Of a stretch of 64,000 bases of DNA, positions 11,588 through 25,330 are shown one piece after another; the stretch's first letter is position 1; each line of letters starts with the position of its first letter. The DNA is taken from positions 1,029,460 through 1,093,459 of the forward strand of contig VXAA01004298.1 in the NCBI GenBank assembly GCA_013399115.1, read 5' to 3'. The stretch comes from Anseranas semipalmata (Eukaryota > Chordata > Aves > Anseriformes > Anseranatidae). Below the pieces are notes generated by a model that was given only the letters and a program-made list of their open reading frames with translations, ran no database searches and was not told where the DNA came from. Both the position numbers and the translations under genes were made by a program.

Positions 11588-13553
11588 GTAGGAGAAATGA
11601 ACAGGCAATTTTGCTAATGATGCATGAAGCAAAATAAAATATATTGTAATTTTCTATAACTGCAATATATTTCTTTCTGGAATGCTGACTACTGTGAAAA
11701 AAATATTTGTTTTTACAGTGAATTCCAAATTATTTTTGTTTTGTCAGACTTTACTCACAAAAACACACAACATGAAACAAAATATTTATCACTGTTTTTC
11801 TACTTTAAATAGCTGTGCTATATATTGTAAATTACACAGCAGTCATTTGCCATGATATGACCAAGTCCTAACAGAAATGTATCTTTCACAAAATGCAGTC
11901 CACAAAATTATGATGGCCATTTGCAATGGTTATATGTACATTGTCAAATGATTCAAGTAGCCTAGGAAAGTAGAATATGTCTGCTACAAGAATAAAAGGG
12001 GCTGTTAGATAATGATATTTAATTCTCATTTTTATCTAATAAGGTGAAAGGTTTTAGTGTTGCATGTATTGTTCTAAAAAGTCTCTGTGTGGCATTAAAA
12101 ATCTTGAGCTGGGATACTTGAGAACAAAGTGAGAAAGCCTTTTGAATTCTGCACACTGAAGTGGGTTCCTCGCAGCTGGACAACCTTAGGGCAATCCATG
12201 CAACAGAATTTATTTCTCTCTTAAATTATAACTTATCTATAGATGAAGTTGTGTGCAGTCACACTGCCACAACCCTGTATTTCTATTATCTGTCATTATC
12301 AAATGGATATTCTACCTAACTGAGAAAACATGTGATCCTTAACTGGAATTTCATTACTTCTTTTATACTGGCTGTAACTTGATATTCCTTTTTTATGTTT
12401 CATAGGTACTCTAAAAAGTTCTCCAGTGGAAAGTATGTAAAAATTTCTGTCTCTGACAATATCTAAGTTGCCGTTTTTCCATGTAGACACCCCAAACCCT
12501 GAAAGGTGTACATTTTTTCTCAGAACTGGCCAGTTTAGAATCATATTTTCAAAGTTTCCTTTCTCCTTTTTACCTTAGAATGATATTAAATTTACCTTTC
12601 TAGATTTGTTTTAAAAGGTTCATTTTCTGAAGCTGTTTTCCACCCTGACACATTTTCTTTCAGAGTTGGTTTACTGAGCTAGTGAAACTTGTCAATAACT
12701 ATCAGTAAAAGTCTTATTTTTTTGTCTTTTCTAACTATTAAATTGGACAGCATAGCAAGGGTTTTAAAAACTCTGCTACAGGTATTTAATTTAAAGTCTT
12801 GAATCACCATCTGAGATACCGACCTCTTTTTGTTAATGACATTCATAGACAAAGTATCTAATTTTCTGAGATGTGAATCTCAACCAAGTTACCTGCCTCA
12901 AGCACACAACATGAATCCTCCCTGTGGCAGACGTTAGGGAAAAAACAAAGCACAGCACCAGGACCTGTGAAGCTCTTATTATTTGCTGTTTCTGTTTTAT
13001 ATATGTTGCAATATGTACTTTTTAAGCTCTGCCTGCTGACCAGCATTGGTGGAACTGACCGCGTTGTCACAGATCAGCTGTACTTTGTGAAATATAGATG
13101 TAGTTTAAAAGATTGAAGCTAGCAGCTGTCACTGTGACTAAGATATATCCAGGTTCCAGGCTAGGTGACCAGTGGGCCTACTCCTCTTTACCGTAGGTGT
13201 CATTCTGCTTTAACGCATTTACTTTGACTGATTTCTTTTATTAATGTCTTATACCAGACCTAGTTCCCGATTTAGAATGGCAGTCTTTCCTTACATAACT
13301 AGTCCTGAAACTTTGCTGAGTTTTCTTAGAGGGAAGGCTCAGTTCTCCAGCTATTTATCACATCCCATCAGAGACGCATTTTGGAAGCTCAATTCTAAAT
13401 TTAACACAGATAAAGATAACTGAAAATTGCTTTTAGCTAGTGAACTAGTTCTTACAATCTTTCTCATTCTCTAGTCAATTCTTCTCTAAAATAAAATACC
13501 TAAGGAAATCCAGAAATTTTGGAACCAACTTACTTGTGTTTCATAGTTGATAG

Positions 13554-13635
13554 TGGTATAAGCTGGTGTATAAGCTCTTCCTGAAGGTTTTCCAAGGTTT
13601 ACTCATAAGCTTTCTTTCCAATATGGATTCTCCAG
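13554..13635 (+). CDS. candidate exon of the main + gene, phase 0 to 1
   Basis: An acceptor (tttcatagttgatag|tgg) opens 27 codons reading WYKLVYKLFLKVFQGLLISF and LSNMDSP, ending at a strong donor (tctccag|gtaacg). The hydrophobic-plus-basic pattern looks like a helix. Exit phase 1 fits the exon at 33,545, which would make the next intron about 20 kb. An exon may have been missed in between. Confidence 0.48.
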
Positions 13636-15080
13636 GTAACGAAATATTTGTTTGTGTTGCATTTCCCCCTGACTCTCAAAGAGGAAGAGACTGCACTGTC
13701 ATTTGTGCTAGTGAAACCTATAGGATCATGCTTCTACAAAATTTGATTTAAAGTGGTCAAGTAGTTCAACAGGTTGTGTAGGGAGAGGGGATGTGTGCAG
13801 TGTGAAAATATATGTTGGTTCTCCATAGGAAAAGCAGACTAACAAAAAAACTGTAAAATATCCTGAAGAAAACATTCTTTGCAGGTCCCTATTCCTCAGA
13901 CTCCTTACATCTATTTCTCCCTTTGGATGACCATTTGACCCTTTTAAAAAAAAATTCTTCCTACCTTCTTTTCTGCATCTGCTCTTTTTTCCCGTTTTTC
14001 CCTCTTTTCATTTCCACTCCTTGTCTCTCGTCTCTGGACCAAACTGGGAGGAAGGACATTTGAGCATCATTAGTTTGTGGACCTACAGGCATATATCACA
14101 TTGCAGCAGACATCGCAAAAAAACGAGCACTTCATCTAATCCCCAGGAATGACTGCTGGCATCAGCGCCCAGCAGACAAGTGGTGGAATTTTTGAAAGAA
14201 CGCTGTCCTGCTGAAGATTCTGACAACTTGTCAAGCTGAGTGCTTGCTAACATACATGTGGCACCAAGACAACACATATTTTGCCAGTCCAGACTGCCAT
14301 TCTGGAAAGGTCAAGAAAGTAGCTTAAACTTTCTGTTCTGGCTCTTATCAGGTTTATTGTTATGTCTATCAGGAAACTGAATAAAACCACAACAAGTTAG
14401 TTTCAGTTTTGACAGGAGGAATATTACACTTGCTCAAAATTCCATTTAAAAACTCCTCGGAAGTCATTTCAAGATTATCATCAGTACAGAACAGTTACTT
14501 ACGATCCTAAACCAAGCTTGTCGTTAATTTAGTAAATTCAGCCTCTTCCATTTGGAACGTACAACCCCCCCATACTTTTACTTTGTTTTTATGGGGGGCA
14601 GAGCTAGCAGCTTTTTATATTTTAATTTCTCAAATATAGACTCCTTTTTATGTCATATTCCTATAATATTTGCAAATCTACAACACTCAGGATAAATTCA
14701 CCTAATGAAGTCACTGGAGTTATGCCAGGTACAAAACAGCGCAGAATTTGTCTCCTTGTTCTCATTATGGAGTGCTCCATCAGAAAGAGAAATTGCTGTC
14801 TAGTTTTGGCAAGAACACTTGGATGGTACTGCATATATAATATCCCTTTTAAGATGACTGCAGTTCAAGAACCTTCATGAAAGATTATTTGCTTTAATTA
14901 ACAAAAACACTACATAGGTAGCTATAGTGTGTCCTCAAAGACAAAAGTCAGTTCAAATCATTTGCTGAAAATATGTTAAGCAGATGCCTTCCTGTAACTC
15001 AAATTTATACCATAGCTTGCCACAAAGAGCTCCTTTACAAGGAGAGAATAGCACCAGAAGGGCGAGATTCAAGAATTTTC

Positions 15081-15206
15081 AGAATCACAGAAATGTTCAT
15101 GTTGGAAGGCAGCTCTGGAGATTGGCAAGTCCAGCCACCCTGCTCAAAGCAGGGTCAACTTGAACAGGTTGCTCAGGGTCATGTCTAGGAGGGTTTCGAA
15201 TATCTT
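15081..15206 (-). mobile_element. CR1 LINE fragment, 3' end, minus orientation
   Basis: On the + strand it begins agaatcacagaaatgttc...gttggaaggc and continues ccaccctgctcaaagcaggg...caggttgctcaggg. This is the reverse complement of the well-known CR1 3' untranslated end. Only the last approximately 125 bases remain, a typical severe 5' truncation. Confidence 0.88.
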
Positions 15207-18200
15207 AGTTTACTAAGCAGGTTGAGGCTTCAGGATAAGCTCAGTGACTCATATTCTAAATATTGTTTTAAAATTTTGAAATGTTGACACGTTTTATAAA
15301 AGACTAGTTTCTCAAAGTTACAACTGACGCTTTATATTTACATCTTAATTGAACCTCTACGGCATCAGTTACTGATGATCTTCAGTATAACTAAGCAAAT
15401 AATGTCTTATCTTCACTGTAATACACCAATTACATATTTTTGGAGGAATGATTTATACCTAAATGGATTGAGTCTGTACAGACAACATTCTGACAAAAAT
15501 CTCTATTCATAGATTCTTATTAAGCTCTATTTGGAGAAACAAATCTAAGCTTTCCAAAAAACAGTCACAAATGTATACATAAATTATTCCCTTTAAAATA
15601 GAAGAGCTTGACTTTTAACACATCACAAAACAACTTCCTCTGTCAGAAACAAAAAAGATTTAAAAAGAAATCTAGTTTGCCCTTGTTACATATATCTGTA
15701 CTTACTTTGCTCTGAACAATAAGAAAGGCTCGAGTGTCTCAAATAAATCTTTATTTGAGCTGAAGTGGCCCTGTAAAGACATGAGGTTTCTAGTTCCAGC
15801 TGGTTCTGATGAGCAGAGTCTCGTATACAGAGTACCACTGGTAAGCCTCTGCAGATCAGTGTGATGATCAGTGAAGGTGCAAAATTTAAAGTTACCATAA
15901 AAAAGCTGGATGCATACCTTAACTTGAAATATGATTTTATTTGCAGAGATGCAGCTAGGCTTTTTTTTTTTTAATAGACACAGATAAAATCAAGACTGGT
16001 TAGATTTGCCTTCCCCTATGGCACAGTGCATTCTGTATGCTTTGGTCGTATGCATGGAACAAACAAATTGCGTAACTAGAGCGTGCAAACCAGATCTGAC
16101 GCATGCCACACTGATCTCATTTCACATTGCATAAATGCCTGACAGGTATAATAAATAAACTAGACCACATTAATTTCTTTTCTAACTCTCCTAAAATCCA
16201 TGGACTTATTCCTGAGTGAACAAATACTGAGCAGAACTTCCCATTAGCCATTTGCAACCTCCCAAATTGCAAACGTGTATGACATCAAATTGAGGAGCCT
16301 ATGAAGCTTGCTGTTTGTTGTTTAAATAATCTTTGGAAAACTTTCAGAAAAATCTTCAAGCACCATGCGCACTTCCCAAAAATTCATCTGGCAGAATAAA
16401 AACATGAATTAGCACTACGAAGATCTTAAAAGTACCGGGAAAGATTAAGTATTCAACCTTCAGAACATGGCAACTATCACCATAAATCAGGGGCATTTAA
16501 AATTCTCCAATTAGAAACCCCAGGATATTAATACACAGCATACACATGGACATGCATGCAAAAATTGTACTTGACACTACCGTTTATCAGCAATATGCTT
16601 CACTATCTCTGTTAATTTTACTTTGCAAATTTTGCGGGGCATGGACTCTCTCTCACTATACACAGGAGAAGCCTCTACAAGAAGTGGGCCTTGACTGCAG
16701 AAAGGACATCTATCTGATGTTGCAATGTACACTAATTCAATAATAATAAAACAGGATTTACATAGCTGAATCCATGTTCCTCATGAAGTTACCATTAAAT
16801 AAGATCACTTCTTATATTAGAACAATGAAGTAAGGTATAGAAATCTAATACCATCCTCCTAAAATTTTAGAGCAATAATACTGTTTTATGATTCAAATGT
16901 GACATCACTCAATGTCTTAGCATTATTCATATTATTTTCCAGTCTAGCAATCACAGGAAGACTTTCCAGTCCTCCCGGAGAGAGGATTTATAGCAGGCAG
17001 TGGAGAACACTGGTTTAAAATGTCTTTTAAAACACTTCAGATATGGTTGTCCAATACATTGTCCAATATATTTCTTCCTGTTTGCTGATTCTAGACATCA
17101 CAGCACATTCCTAGTTTTCTACCAGAATGGCTGCCTTCCAAATCACTAACAATCCTTGCAGTCCAGTAAGTCAGAATTCCTAGGGCAATGCACTGGAAAA
17201 AAAGACATTCTAAACGTTTTTTTAGGTAACTGATCTGGCATACGTCAATTTTCAGTTCAATGTAGTTCTAGTTGTTTTAGTGTCTAGTGTTTTTTTTCCA
17301 TTAAATATGCTTTTCATCTTCTTAAGGTGCTTTATCTAATTTGAACAAAGTGAGTTTATTTCACCTCTCTGGACTTCACAACTCCAGCTTCTTCTTCTGC
17401 CCTAATAAGTTTTATTTTTTAACATATTTTTCTATTGCTGAGTGACAGGTAGGCTGAATACTCTTCCCTAAAGAAAAAATTTCAGCTGCAGGAACTCTGG
17501 TATTCTGGGAGTCCAGGAGCCAGATGGTCTCTTTAACTGATGTGTTTCTTCCTGTTCTGAGAAAAAATGTTTCCCTTTTCCTTTCCTCAGTCCTGAAAAT
17601 GACTTCTTAATCTATCACCTTTTTTTGCAATGAAGGTCTTTAGTAATATTTTACTCTCAGACAAGATCTTTCTAAGCTTTTTTTCATCTATAGGAACATT
17701 TCCCTGCTCCTCCTGCCTACAAGGGCATTTGGGACTTAATGCTCCATTGGAATGAATCAGATTTACCCCACAGGAATCAGTGGATCCATGCTACATTATA
17801 CAGACTGAGGTGCTGGCCCAAGGTCTTAAATTTACAGTTACTTTAAGAGTCTTCTAAAATGATTTCCATAAAGCTTTCAGCACAGAAAAGCTCTTCATCC
17901 TCCTTTTTTTTTTTGGATTAGGTGCCATCCTCCCTGATAACAGCAATTCCAGTGAAATTTATGTCTTCTGTCTCCTTAACTGCATTAATTAGCAGTAAGC
18001 AGTATTGGATGTGAAAGTATTCTTTGTCTTCGCAAATTGGGATCCCCCTAATCCTTCCCTCCCCCAGACCCATCGTACCTCAAATTTTAACTCTTCCTAT
18101 GGAGAAGGTTCATGTCCAGGGCTGAGAGAAGTGATGTAAACAGAAGGAGGTGTAAAGAGAGTGATTTTGCAGTTCAATGGCAAAATCTGGTATCTCTGCG

Positions 18201-18421
18201 TGACCTTCCTGGGTCATTATCTCTATCTTGCACATCCCCAGTCTTAGGCTGTGATAAAAAAAAAAAAAAAAAAATCAAGAAAATCAAGCTGCTTCTGAGG
18301 AAAATGAGTCTCAAAATTCTGTAGAAAATCCTAATCACTGTTACCTTCTACATTAATTCCCTGAATAAAATCCAGAAAGTGAGGACTACAGAAACATTCT
18401 GAAAACCTAGTTTTAAAAGTT

Positions 18422-19482
18422 ATCATGGAATCACAAAACAACTCAGGTTGGAAAGGGTTTCAGGAGGGCTCTCATCCAATCTCCTGCTCAAAGGGTCAGC
18501 TATGGGGTCAGACCAGGTTGCTCAGGGCTTTATCCTGTCACATCCTGGAAACTTTCAGGGCTGGAGATGACAACCTTTCTGGGCAACTTGCTTCATTCTC
18601 AGGCTGTCCTTCTGGGGAAAGAGGTTTTCTTTGTAGCCAGGCTGAACCTCTCTTGTTCCAACTTATGCCCATTGCCTCTTGTCCTTGCACTATGCACTGC
18701 TGGGAAGAGGCTCTGTCCTCTTCATACCACCTCCAAGGTAGCAGTGGACTGTCATTAGGTGCCTCCAAAGCCTTCCCACTTTCAGGCAGAACAAGCCCCA
18801 TTTTCTTCGCCTCTCCTCACAAGAAAAGTGCTCGTGCTCTAATCCCTAACCACCCTGGTGACCATCTTCGGAACTTGCTCTAGTTTATCAGTGTCTTGCC
18901 TGTTTTGGTGGACCCAAAATTGCACACTGTCCAGACGCAGTCTCCTGAGTGACAAGCAAAGCAGGATAATCACTTCCCTCAGTGTGCTAGCTCTGCCATG
19001 GTTTGTATGGCCCAGGATGCTGTTGGCTGCCTTTGCTGCCAGGACGCACTGCAGACTCGTGCCCAGCTTGCTGCCTGCCAAGACCCCCAGGTCCCTCTCA
19101 GCAGCGCTGCTCCCCAGCCAGGCAGCCCCCAGCCTGCACCGTTGCTGGAGGCTCTTCCTTCCCAGCTGCAAGACTTGGCATTTGTCTTCATTCTCCTGTG
19201 TGCCCCTCTGTGCTTCTCATTTGTGAACTTAATGAGGCTGCACTCCATTGCCTCCTCCAGGCCACTGACAAAGAAGTTGAAAGGGATAAGTTCAAGGATA
19301 GACCCCTGTGGTACACTTGTCATGGGCCTCTGAGTAGAGCATGTCCCATTAACCAGTGCCTTCTGAGGTTGGCTCTCCAATTAGCTTTTACCTATTGAAC
19401 TGTTCACCCATCCGGACTGTAACATCCCAACTTGGACACAGGAATACAGTGAGAGGGTGTTGGAAGCCTTGCTATTGTCTTT
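18422..19482 (-). mobile_element. CR1 LINE, 5'-truncated, with RT C-terminal remnant
   Basis: The 3' end lies at the left (atcatggaatcacaaaac...ggttggaaaggg). Reading right to left on the minus strand gives decayed reverse-transcriptase C-terminal segments in changing frames: a TSVPQGSILELIPFNFFVSG palm-domain match (the standard CR1 PQGSVLGP region) and further downstream AAERDLGVLAGSKL with LAAKAANSILG. Frameshifts and substitutions show it is dead. About 1.06 kb of a full-length element of roughly 4.5 kb is present. It sits inside a putative intron, antisense to the main gene. Confidence 0.93.
18839..19380 (-). pseudogene. decayed CR1 reverse-transcriptase C-terminus
   Basis: This is the coding part of the CR1 copy above. 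Two overlapping minus-strand frames (19,380-18,979 and 19,171-18,839) each carry part of the RT and thumb region, so at least one frameshift separates the palm motif (PQGSILELIPF) from the downstream ERDLGVLAGSKL block. No catalytic YxDD box is intact in what remains. Non-functional. Confidence 0.85.
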
Positions 19483-22400
19483 TAAGTACTGTATTTAGCA
19501 ATTACTGTGTTTGGAAGAATACAGCATGGAGAGAACTTTTTTTGTTTCACACTTAACTTAGAAATACTTTCTTTTCACTCCAGTATTTGCAAACCTACAG
19601 TGCCTTTAACAGTTTTGATCAACTGCAGGACTAATTTTGGTATCAGGCCAGCTCTTCATTGGCGTAACAGCACTAACTGTCACAAAATCTCTTAAGATTT
19701 ATGTCAATATAAGTGATATCAATGTCAAGCTCTAACCCTTTCCCAGCTAGGTGACTCAGGGTGGCGATAGTTATCATTGCCTTTCTCCAGACATTTTGGC
19801 AGGACTGTACAATGTCTCATTTGTGGTGAAATTAAAACATTCTGATGAGCTTTGGGGTTGGGTGTATGTGTGTTTCTCTGAATAAAATGTTTTGAGCAAG
19901 GCATTAGAATGCTTTTGATATGACGTGCAAATCAGAACAGATGACAGTTCTGATTTCTGAGCAGTCCTAGGGCACTGGCCTTGTTTTAGTTTCTCTGTTT
20001 CCATATTGCCAGTGCAGTCATACACAATTGTTACAATTAGCCCTGTAGAGTAAAGCCATGTCAATGTCTTGCATAAATACAATGATCCCTACAGCAATAT
20101 GTAAAATGTCTCTTTTCACATCTCACAGCTTCTGTGTTGACTTCTGCAGTATTGTAATTAAGTCTAATTGAGTAGACTTACGGAGTTACACTAATGGTTA
20201 TGTATAAGCACATGTCCCCCATAGCTATTTATTCAAGGCATTCTTCATATCATTTAACTTGCTTCAATTATGCATATTATAATTTGCCTACTGATATTTT
20301 TGCATGGTAATTTTAAAAAAGTAAATGTGACCTACAGGATTTTCAATATTGTTAACTTAAGATCTGAGGAGATTTGACATATGACTTAGTTTCTTTCCAC
20401 TACTTTTTAACTCAACTGGTATTAAAATTATTCCCTGCACTTAAAAACTTATTTCATTTGTACTTTAATTGTGCCACAGTTGACACAATATAATGAGAAA
20501 ATAGATTAACTTTAAATAAACATTTTTCTACACTTGATATAACTAATTAGAAAGTTTTGAAAATGAAAGTCTTAGAATGGTCTTTATACAGAAGGAAAAT
20601 CATTATTTCAGGCCACAATTAAAACAAAAAACATTAAAGTGTATTTCTTACCTCAGTCACACAAACTATATTTTGAAGACAAGAGAAATACCAAATTGCC
20701 TAAGTCTTTGCTCTTCAGGAACTCTGCTTGTACAATGTAAAATTGCTAGATTCAAGAATGTTAAACTGTTTTTAGATGAAACTTGAAGAGCTAGCCTGAA
20801 GATATGCTTCTTGTCTTCCTTTTTAACTCACTTTAAACAGTACATTTTTTCCACCATAAAATTCATCCTGCATTCAGCTCCTACATGTAAGGAAGTCCTG
20901 AAAATATAACCAACACCCAAAACTATAGACACACTTCCATAAATAAATTCTCAATCTTTAGACGCACCTTAATGGTAGTAGCTAATTTCTTTTGGGCCTG
21001 GATTCATCAAACCACCTAAACCGGTGAAAGCAACTCATATAAATGTAAGTGAATAGCACAGGATTTTAACAAACCTATGGTATGTCTGGAAGCAACCAGA
21101 ATGCCTGTCACCGAGGGCCTGATCAACAGCTGTGACTGAAGACTACAGAGACCCAAATCACAATCCAACAGCTCATTGTCTGAAGAGTTTCCAGAAGAGA
21201 AAGAAGATGGCCTACATAGTGCTAACACAGCAGCAATGCAGGGGAAATTCCCAAAGGCAATACAATGACAAAAGACTATCTGGGCTGAAAAACACACAGA
21301 CAAGTGTGGCACATCTGAACAAACACCTGTGTGGAAGTAGAGTACCATAATAAACACTGCAGGTGACAGAGGCAAAGTAGGCCAGCATGCTGAGTAGATC
21401 CATCTAGATCTCTTCCATCCAAGGATGCCCCTGCAAAAAGACTGCAAGACTTTTAAATTAGAAACAAAACAAAACAAAACAAAAAAAACACCGATTTTGT
21501 CTGAATAAAAACAGGAATGTTTCCTTTAAAATGAAGAAAGCTCAAAGCAACTAGAACAGACATGAAATTTAGGATTTATATAGAAATCTTTTGTTCGTCT
21601 TTGGTTTTAATCAACTCAGTACCTTTCTGAGTAGCAGCAAGCTCTGTCACCAGACCTTTTCAGTCATAAAGAGTTCTGGCTAGCTGCTCAGTGCCTCTCC
21701 TGGTAGTCCCGCAATCTTTGTGCAAGAGATAAAGGCTCTTGGCTCCCTGCTGTAACTCCCTTGCTTGCCTAACCTTTCTGTTCCTCAAGCCTGTTCCCTC
21801 AACCACATTCAGTGGCTCTCCTTATCTCATCATCTCCTCTGACCCAGCAGATCCCACCTCACCCCATCTTCTTAGAGGAACACATAGGTAAAACAAGTAT
21901 AATCTGCCAAATCTGTTAACTTGCTTGTTTTTTGTTTAAAAGGTTGCTGCTTAGTTGAGTAATTTAACATCGTCATCCCCAAGGAGCCAACAATCATGAG
22001 ATTCCAGAGGAAGCAGGGAAAGGGATCATGGATTTCTGAAACCTAAACTTGCTCAACATGGCCTTGGTCTCTTAGAGCCTGCGCTATCCACATCACTGAG
22101 GTGGAGACTAAGGAGACAGGTCACACAGACACAGATGTCCTGAAGTTCTCTCAATGAGAAGCCAAACACTCATTAAGAACTTTCGGTCTTAAATGCCTAG
22201 TACATACATAGATGACTAACCTACATCAGGGAAAGAAGTTAAACTGAATTGAAATTAAGAAGCAGATGCATGAAGAAATTGAAACAAGCTGGTATTAAAA
22301 ATGAAATAAAAGGCAGTAGAGGAGAGGAAAAAAAGAAAAGACTGCTAGTAAGAGAAAGGAGAAAACATAAAGCTACCACTTCCCAAATCACCATTTAAAT

Positions 22401-24039
22401 ACCAGTAGTCTATCAAGTACACACCTGTTCTCTCCACACCCCTGCTGAGCACATCAAAAAAACAATTTAAAGAAACGGTAGCAAATGTGAAAATTGCAGG
22501 CCTATTCATCACAGCTACTGGAAGGGAGCAAAACAGACCAATAAGCCTTTATTTCTGAGCAGCCACATGACGACTGCATGTAACACGCACACACAACCCC
22601 CATCTTCTGCTACTGTTGGCTGTGCATTGAGTTTCATCCAAGGAACAAAAGCAGTGGTGTTTAAGTCATGCTAAGTTACAAGAGGACCCCCATTTACTAT
22701 CCTCATTTTTATGAGTTCTTTTTATTATGTAAATACTATCCACATCAGATGCCTGAGCATATGGAAGGCAATGGCAGCACAAACTATTATTGGGTCAGAA
22801 CCTCCCAAATCACCTAACAAAATTGCTACTCTCTGCTCTCTGCCTAAGACACAAATGCAAGCCAGACAATAGGAGGACAGATGCTCCATTTGTTAACAAC
22901 TGATGGAATGGCAAGTCTTAATTTTAATTTCTCTAACCAACATGATAGGGGCTCCTCCTCCAGGGAGTCAGTTCTCAGGAGATGCCAGATGTGTTGGCTT
23001 CATTTCTGGACATTTATTATAGCCCACATGTTAATACTGATTCTTTTAAAATATATTTAGGGCAGGATCCCCACTTCTGGATTCCAAGCAAGCAGCAAAA
23101 CAGATCATAACAGTGAGAGTCACACACAAAAGGACATTCAAAAGAGCGAAGTCACAGGTATATAATTCCCCTTTTTGTACAACTTATACCTGAAACTGGG
23201 AGCCTGGTGCAAAAGCTCTAAATAAAGAAAAAGGATGCTGACAACAATGCTTTTAAGCTTGAGCCTTTCACACTTGCATCACTAGACTGCACCTTCTTGG
23301 ACAAGAAAACTCGGTCCTCAGGATCAAAGAATCAATTTGAAGATCAAAATGTTTAAAAATGGAAGCACAAATGAACCATATCAAAATTATATGTGAGTGT
23401 TGTTCTTCTGGGTATTCAGGTTACTGGATTTAGATTTCACTGGTAGACATCTATGTTCTCAAAATATACAAAGGAATAACAGGTTTGTTATCTCGTAGAA
23501 TTATGAAGTACTTCTTGCAGAAAGAATGATTAAGAAACATGATTTTGCTAAACTTATTTGACAAATACTTGAGTGCACAACTCTGGATGACTGTTATGTA
23601 ACTTCCCGACGTTTATGTATGGCCAACAGTTTTCAAAGGATGCAAATAAGAAAGCTTTTCAGATTAATTCAATCCTGTGCGTCAATCATCTAAGAAATGA
23701 TTTTATGCCTTAAGGGGAACAAACACTAAAAAACTTCCACCCCTGGTGTGTTCTACTTCATTTTGTTTTGTTTACTGCCTTTGCTATTGGTGCCTTACAG
23801 ATGTTATTGTTCATTTTGGTATTTTTAAATCACTCTTTTTAAAAGCTGGCATGTGACTGCCCTGCAGTGAATAAGAATAAGAAGCTGTCAGTTTGATAGG
23901 ACTGCTTTGAGATTGCTCTTTCTCTATGCTGTCATTGCATGTGAGATGCACAGAACCACAAGAAAGCTACAGAAAAAAAAAAAAATCAGCGATGGAACAA
24001 CTCCCTCCATGCCATTGTTACTGTTGTTTTGTGTTGTGT

Positions 24040-24125
24040 TACTGTGAAGCTCCACTGTATTAGATGCTGTGCAAACTTGAACAAAAGTTTGTCCCTGCTA
24101 CTGAGCCCATACAGTGTAAGTCATG
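24040..24125. repeat. possible ancient interspersed repeat remnant
   Basis: The string tattagatgctgtgcaaac...gtccctgct...cagtgtaag resembles a motif seen at the ends of very old amniote repeats (SINE/LINE tails). Too short and diverged to assign to a family from memory. Confidence 0.28.
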
Positions 24126-24499
24126 AAATTAGCTTCACATCACGGATCCTGGAAGTGCACAGGAAATAAATCAGCACATGTGGGAGAAAGTTGAAAAGCC
24201 TGCCTTGCTACTCAGGATTAGCTGCATGTCAGGCCAAGTCCATGTTTTTTAATGAAAAATGAAAAAAAAAAATCAGAGCAGGGGCTGGCTGTACAGAAAC
24301 CCAGCATTAGCCTTCTGTGCATGGGTGACCGATGGATCTCATCCAGGCAGCAAGGCAGGCAGAAGTCAATGGGAAAGCTGAATTAATGCAGCCTCATACA
24401 ACTCTGATGGATGACAAAACCCAAATAAATGCAAGTTTCCATCTTTTTCAGCTAACAGGATAGATTCAGTCTTTCTCATTCATCTGTAGTTTAAAATAC

Positions 24500-25330
24500 T
24501 ATAGACAGTACTGCTGGAATTGACCACAGATATCTCAGATATCTTCCTTCCAAAAGGTAGGATCAACTCCACCTGAAGCAGTTCCTGATGATCTGTCCCA
24601 CTGGCTCCAAGACACCAGCAGCAACTCTATAACATTCCCAAAATCCCATGATCTATTCCAGCATTTAACTACTCCAATCATTAGCAAGTTTTCTTGTCTT
24701 CTAATCCCAGATCTCACCACTAAGCCTATTATGTTTTATCCCAACACTAAGAGATACTACATCTCTACTAAGAGATGGAGAAGATTCACTTCCTCATTGC
24801 AGCAATCTCCCAGGCAGCTGAAAAATAATTTCATGTCTGTCCTCAAATTTCTTCTTCTCTAGCTAAAGCCCCATTCCTCAACTCTCTGCTATGACCTATG
24901 GTTCATGTTTTTGATGCCTTTAATCATTCTTGCTCCTGTCGTCTAGGATCTCTCAAAAGTAGTCCACAACTTTGTCAAAATACATGCCCACAGCTGGACA
25001 CAGTACTCTATTTGAGGCCTTGGCAGTGGGAAGTAAAGCAGACGAATGCCTTACGTTGGTTTTGGGCTGCTTGCCTTTTTCCTGACAGCATGACATTGTT
25101 GACTCACACTTAGTACATGAGCCATTACCATCTTCAGATCGTTGCAGTAATGATGATTTGTGCAATCCATTATTCCTAAGTACTGAACCTTGATTGAATG
25201 TATCCTATTATACTTCATCCCCTCTTTTTCACCTATTTTGCAAGTTCCCATTTTTTCTTCACACTGTCTCCAGTCTTCCCTGATGTTTCCTACTTCCATG
25301 CCACACCCTTGTGTAGGCAGTGATGAAGTT
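24500..25330 (-). mobile_element. old CR1 LINE fragment, 3' UTR plus RT C-terminal region
   Basis: Successive blocks match the reverse complement of the old amniote CR1 type: ctattccagcatttaactac, tttcttcttctctagctaaa...cctatggttcatgttt, tttaatcattcttgctcctg, cacagctggacacagtactc, then acattgttgactcacactta. All are heavily substituted, so this copy is clearly older than the 18.4 kb one. No frame is intact. Confidence 0.82.

Noticed and set aside
12888..12916. 29-base minus-strand micro-exon with a superb acceptor and donor
   Set aside because: No partner exon in compatible phase on that strand nearby.
16666..16726. + strand frame EKPLQEVGLDCRKDIYLMLQ behind a good acceptor
   Set aside because: Entry phase 0 conflicts with the phase-1 exit of the preceding exon, and the donor (caat|gtacac) is weak.
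18425..18883. 152-codon open + frame
   Set aside because: Antisense shadow of the CR1 element.
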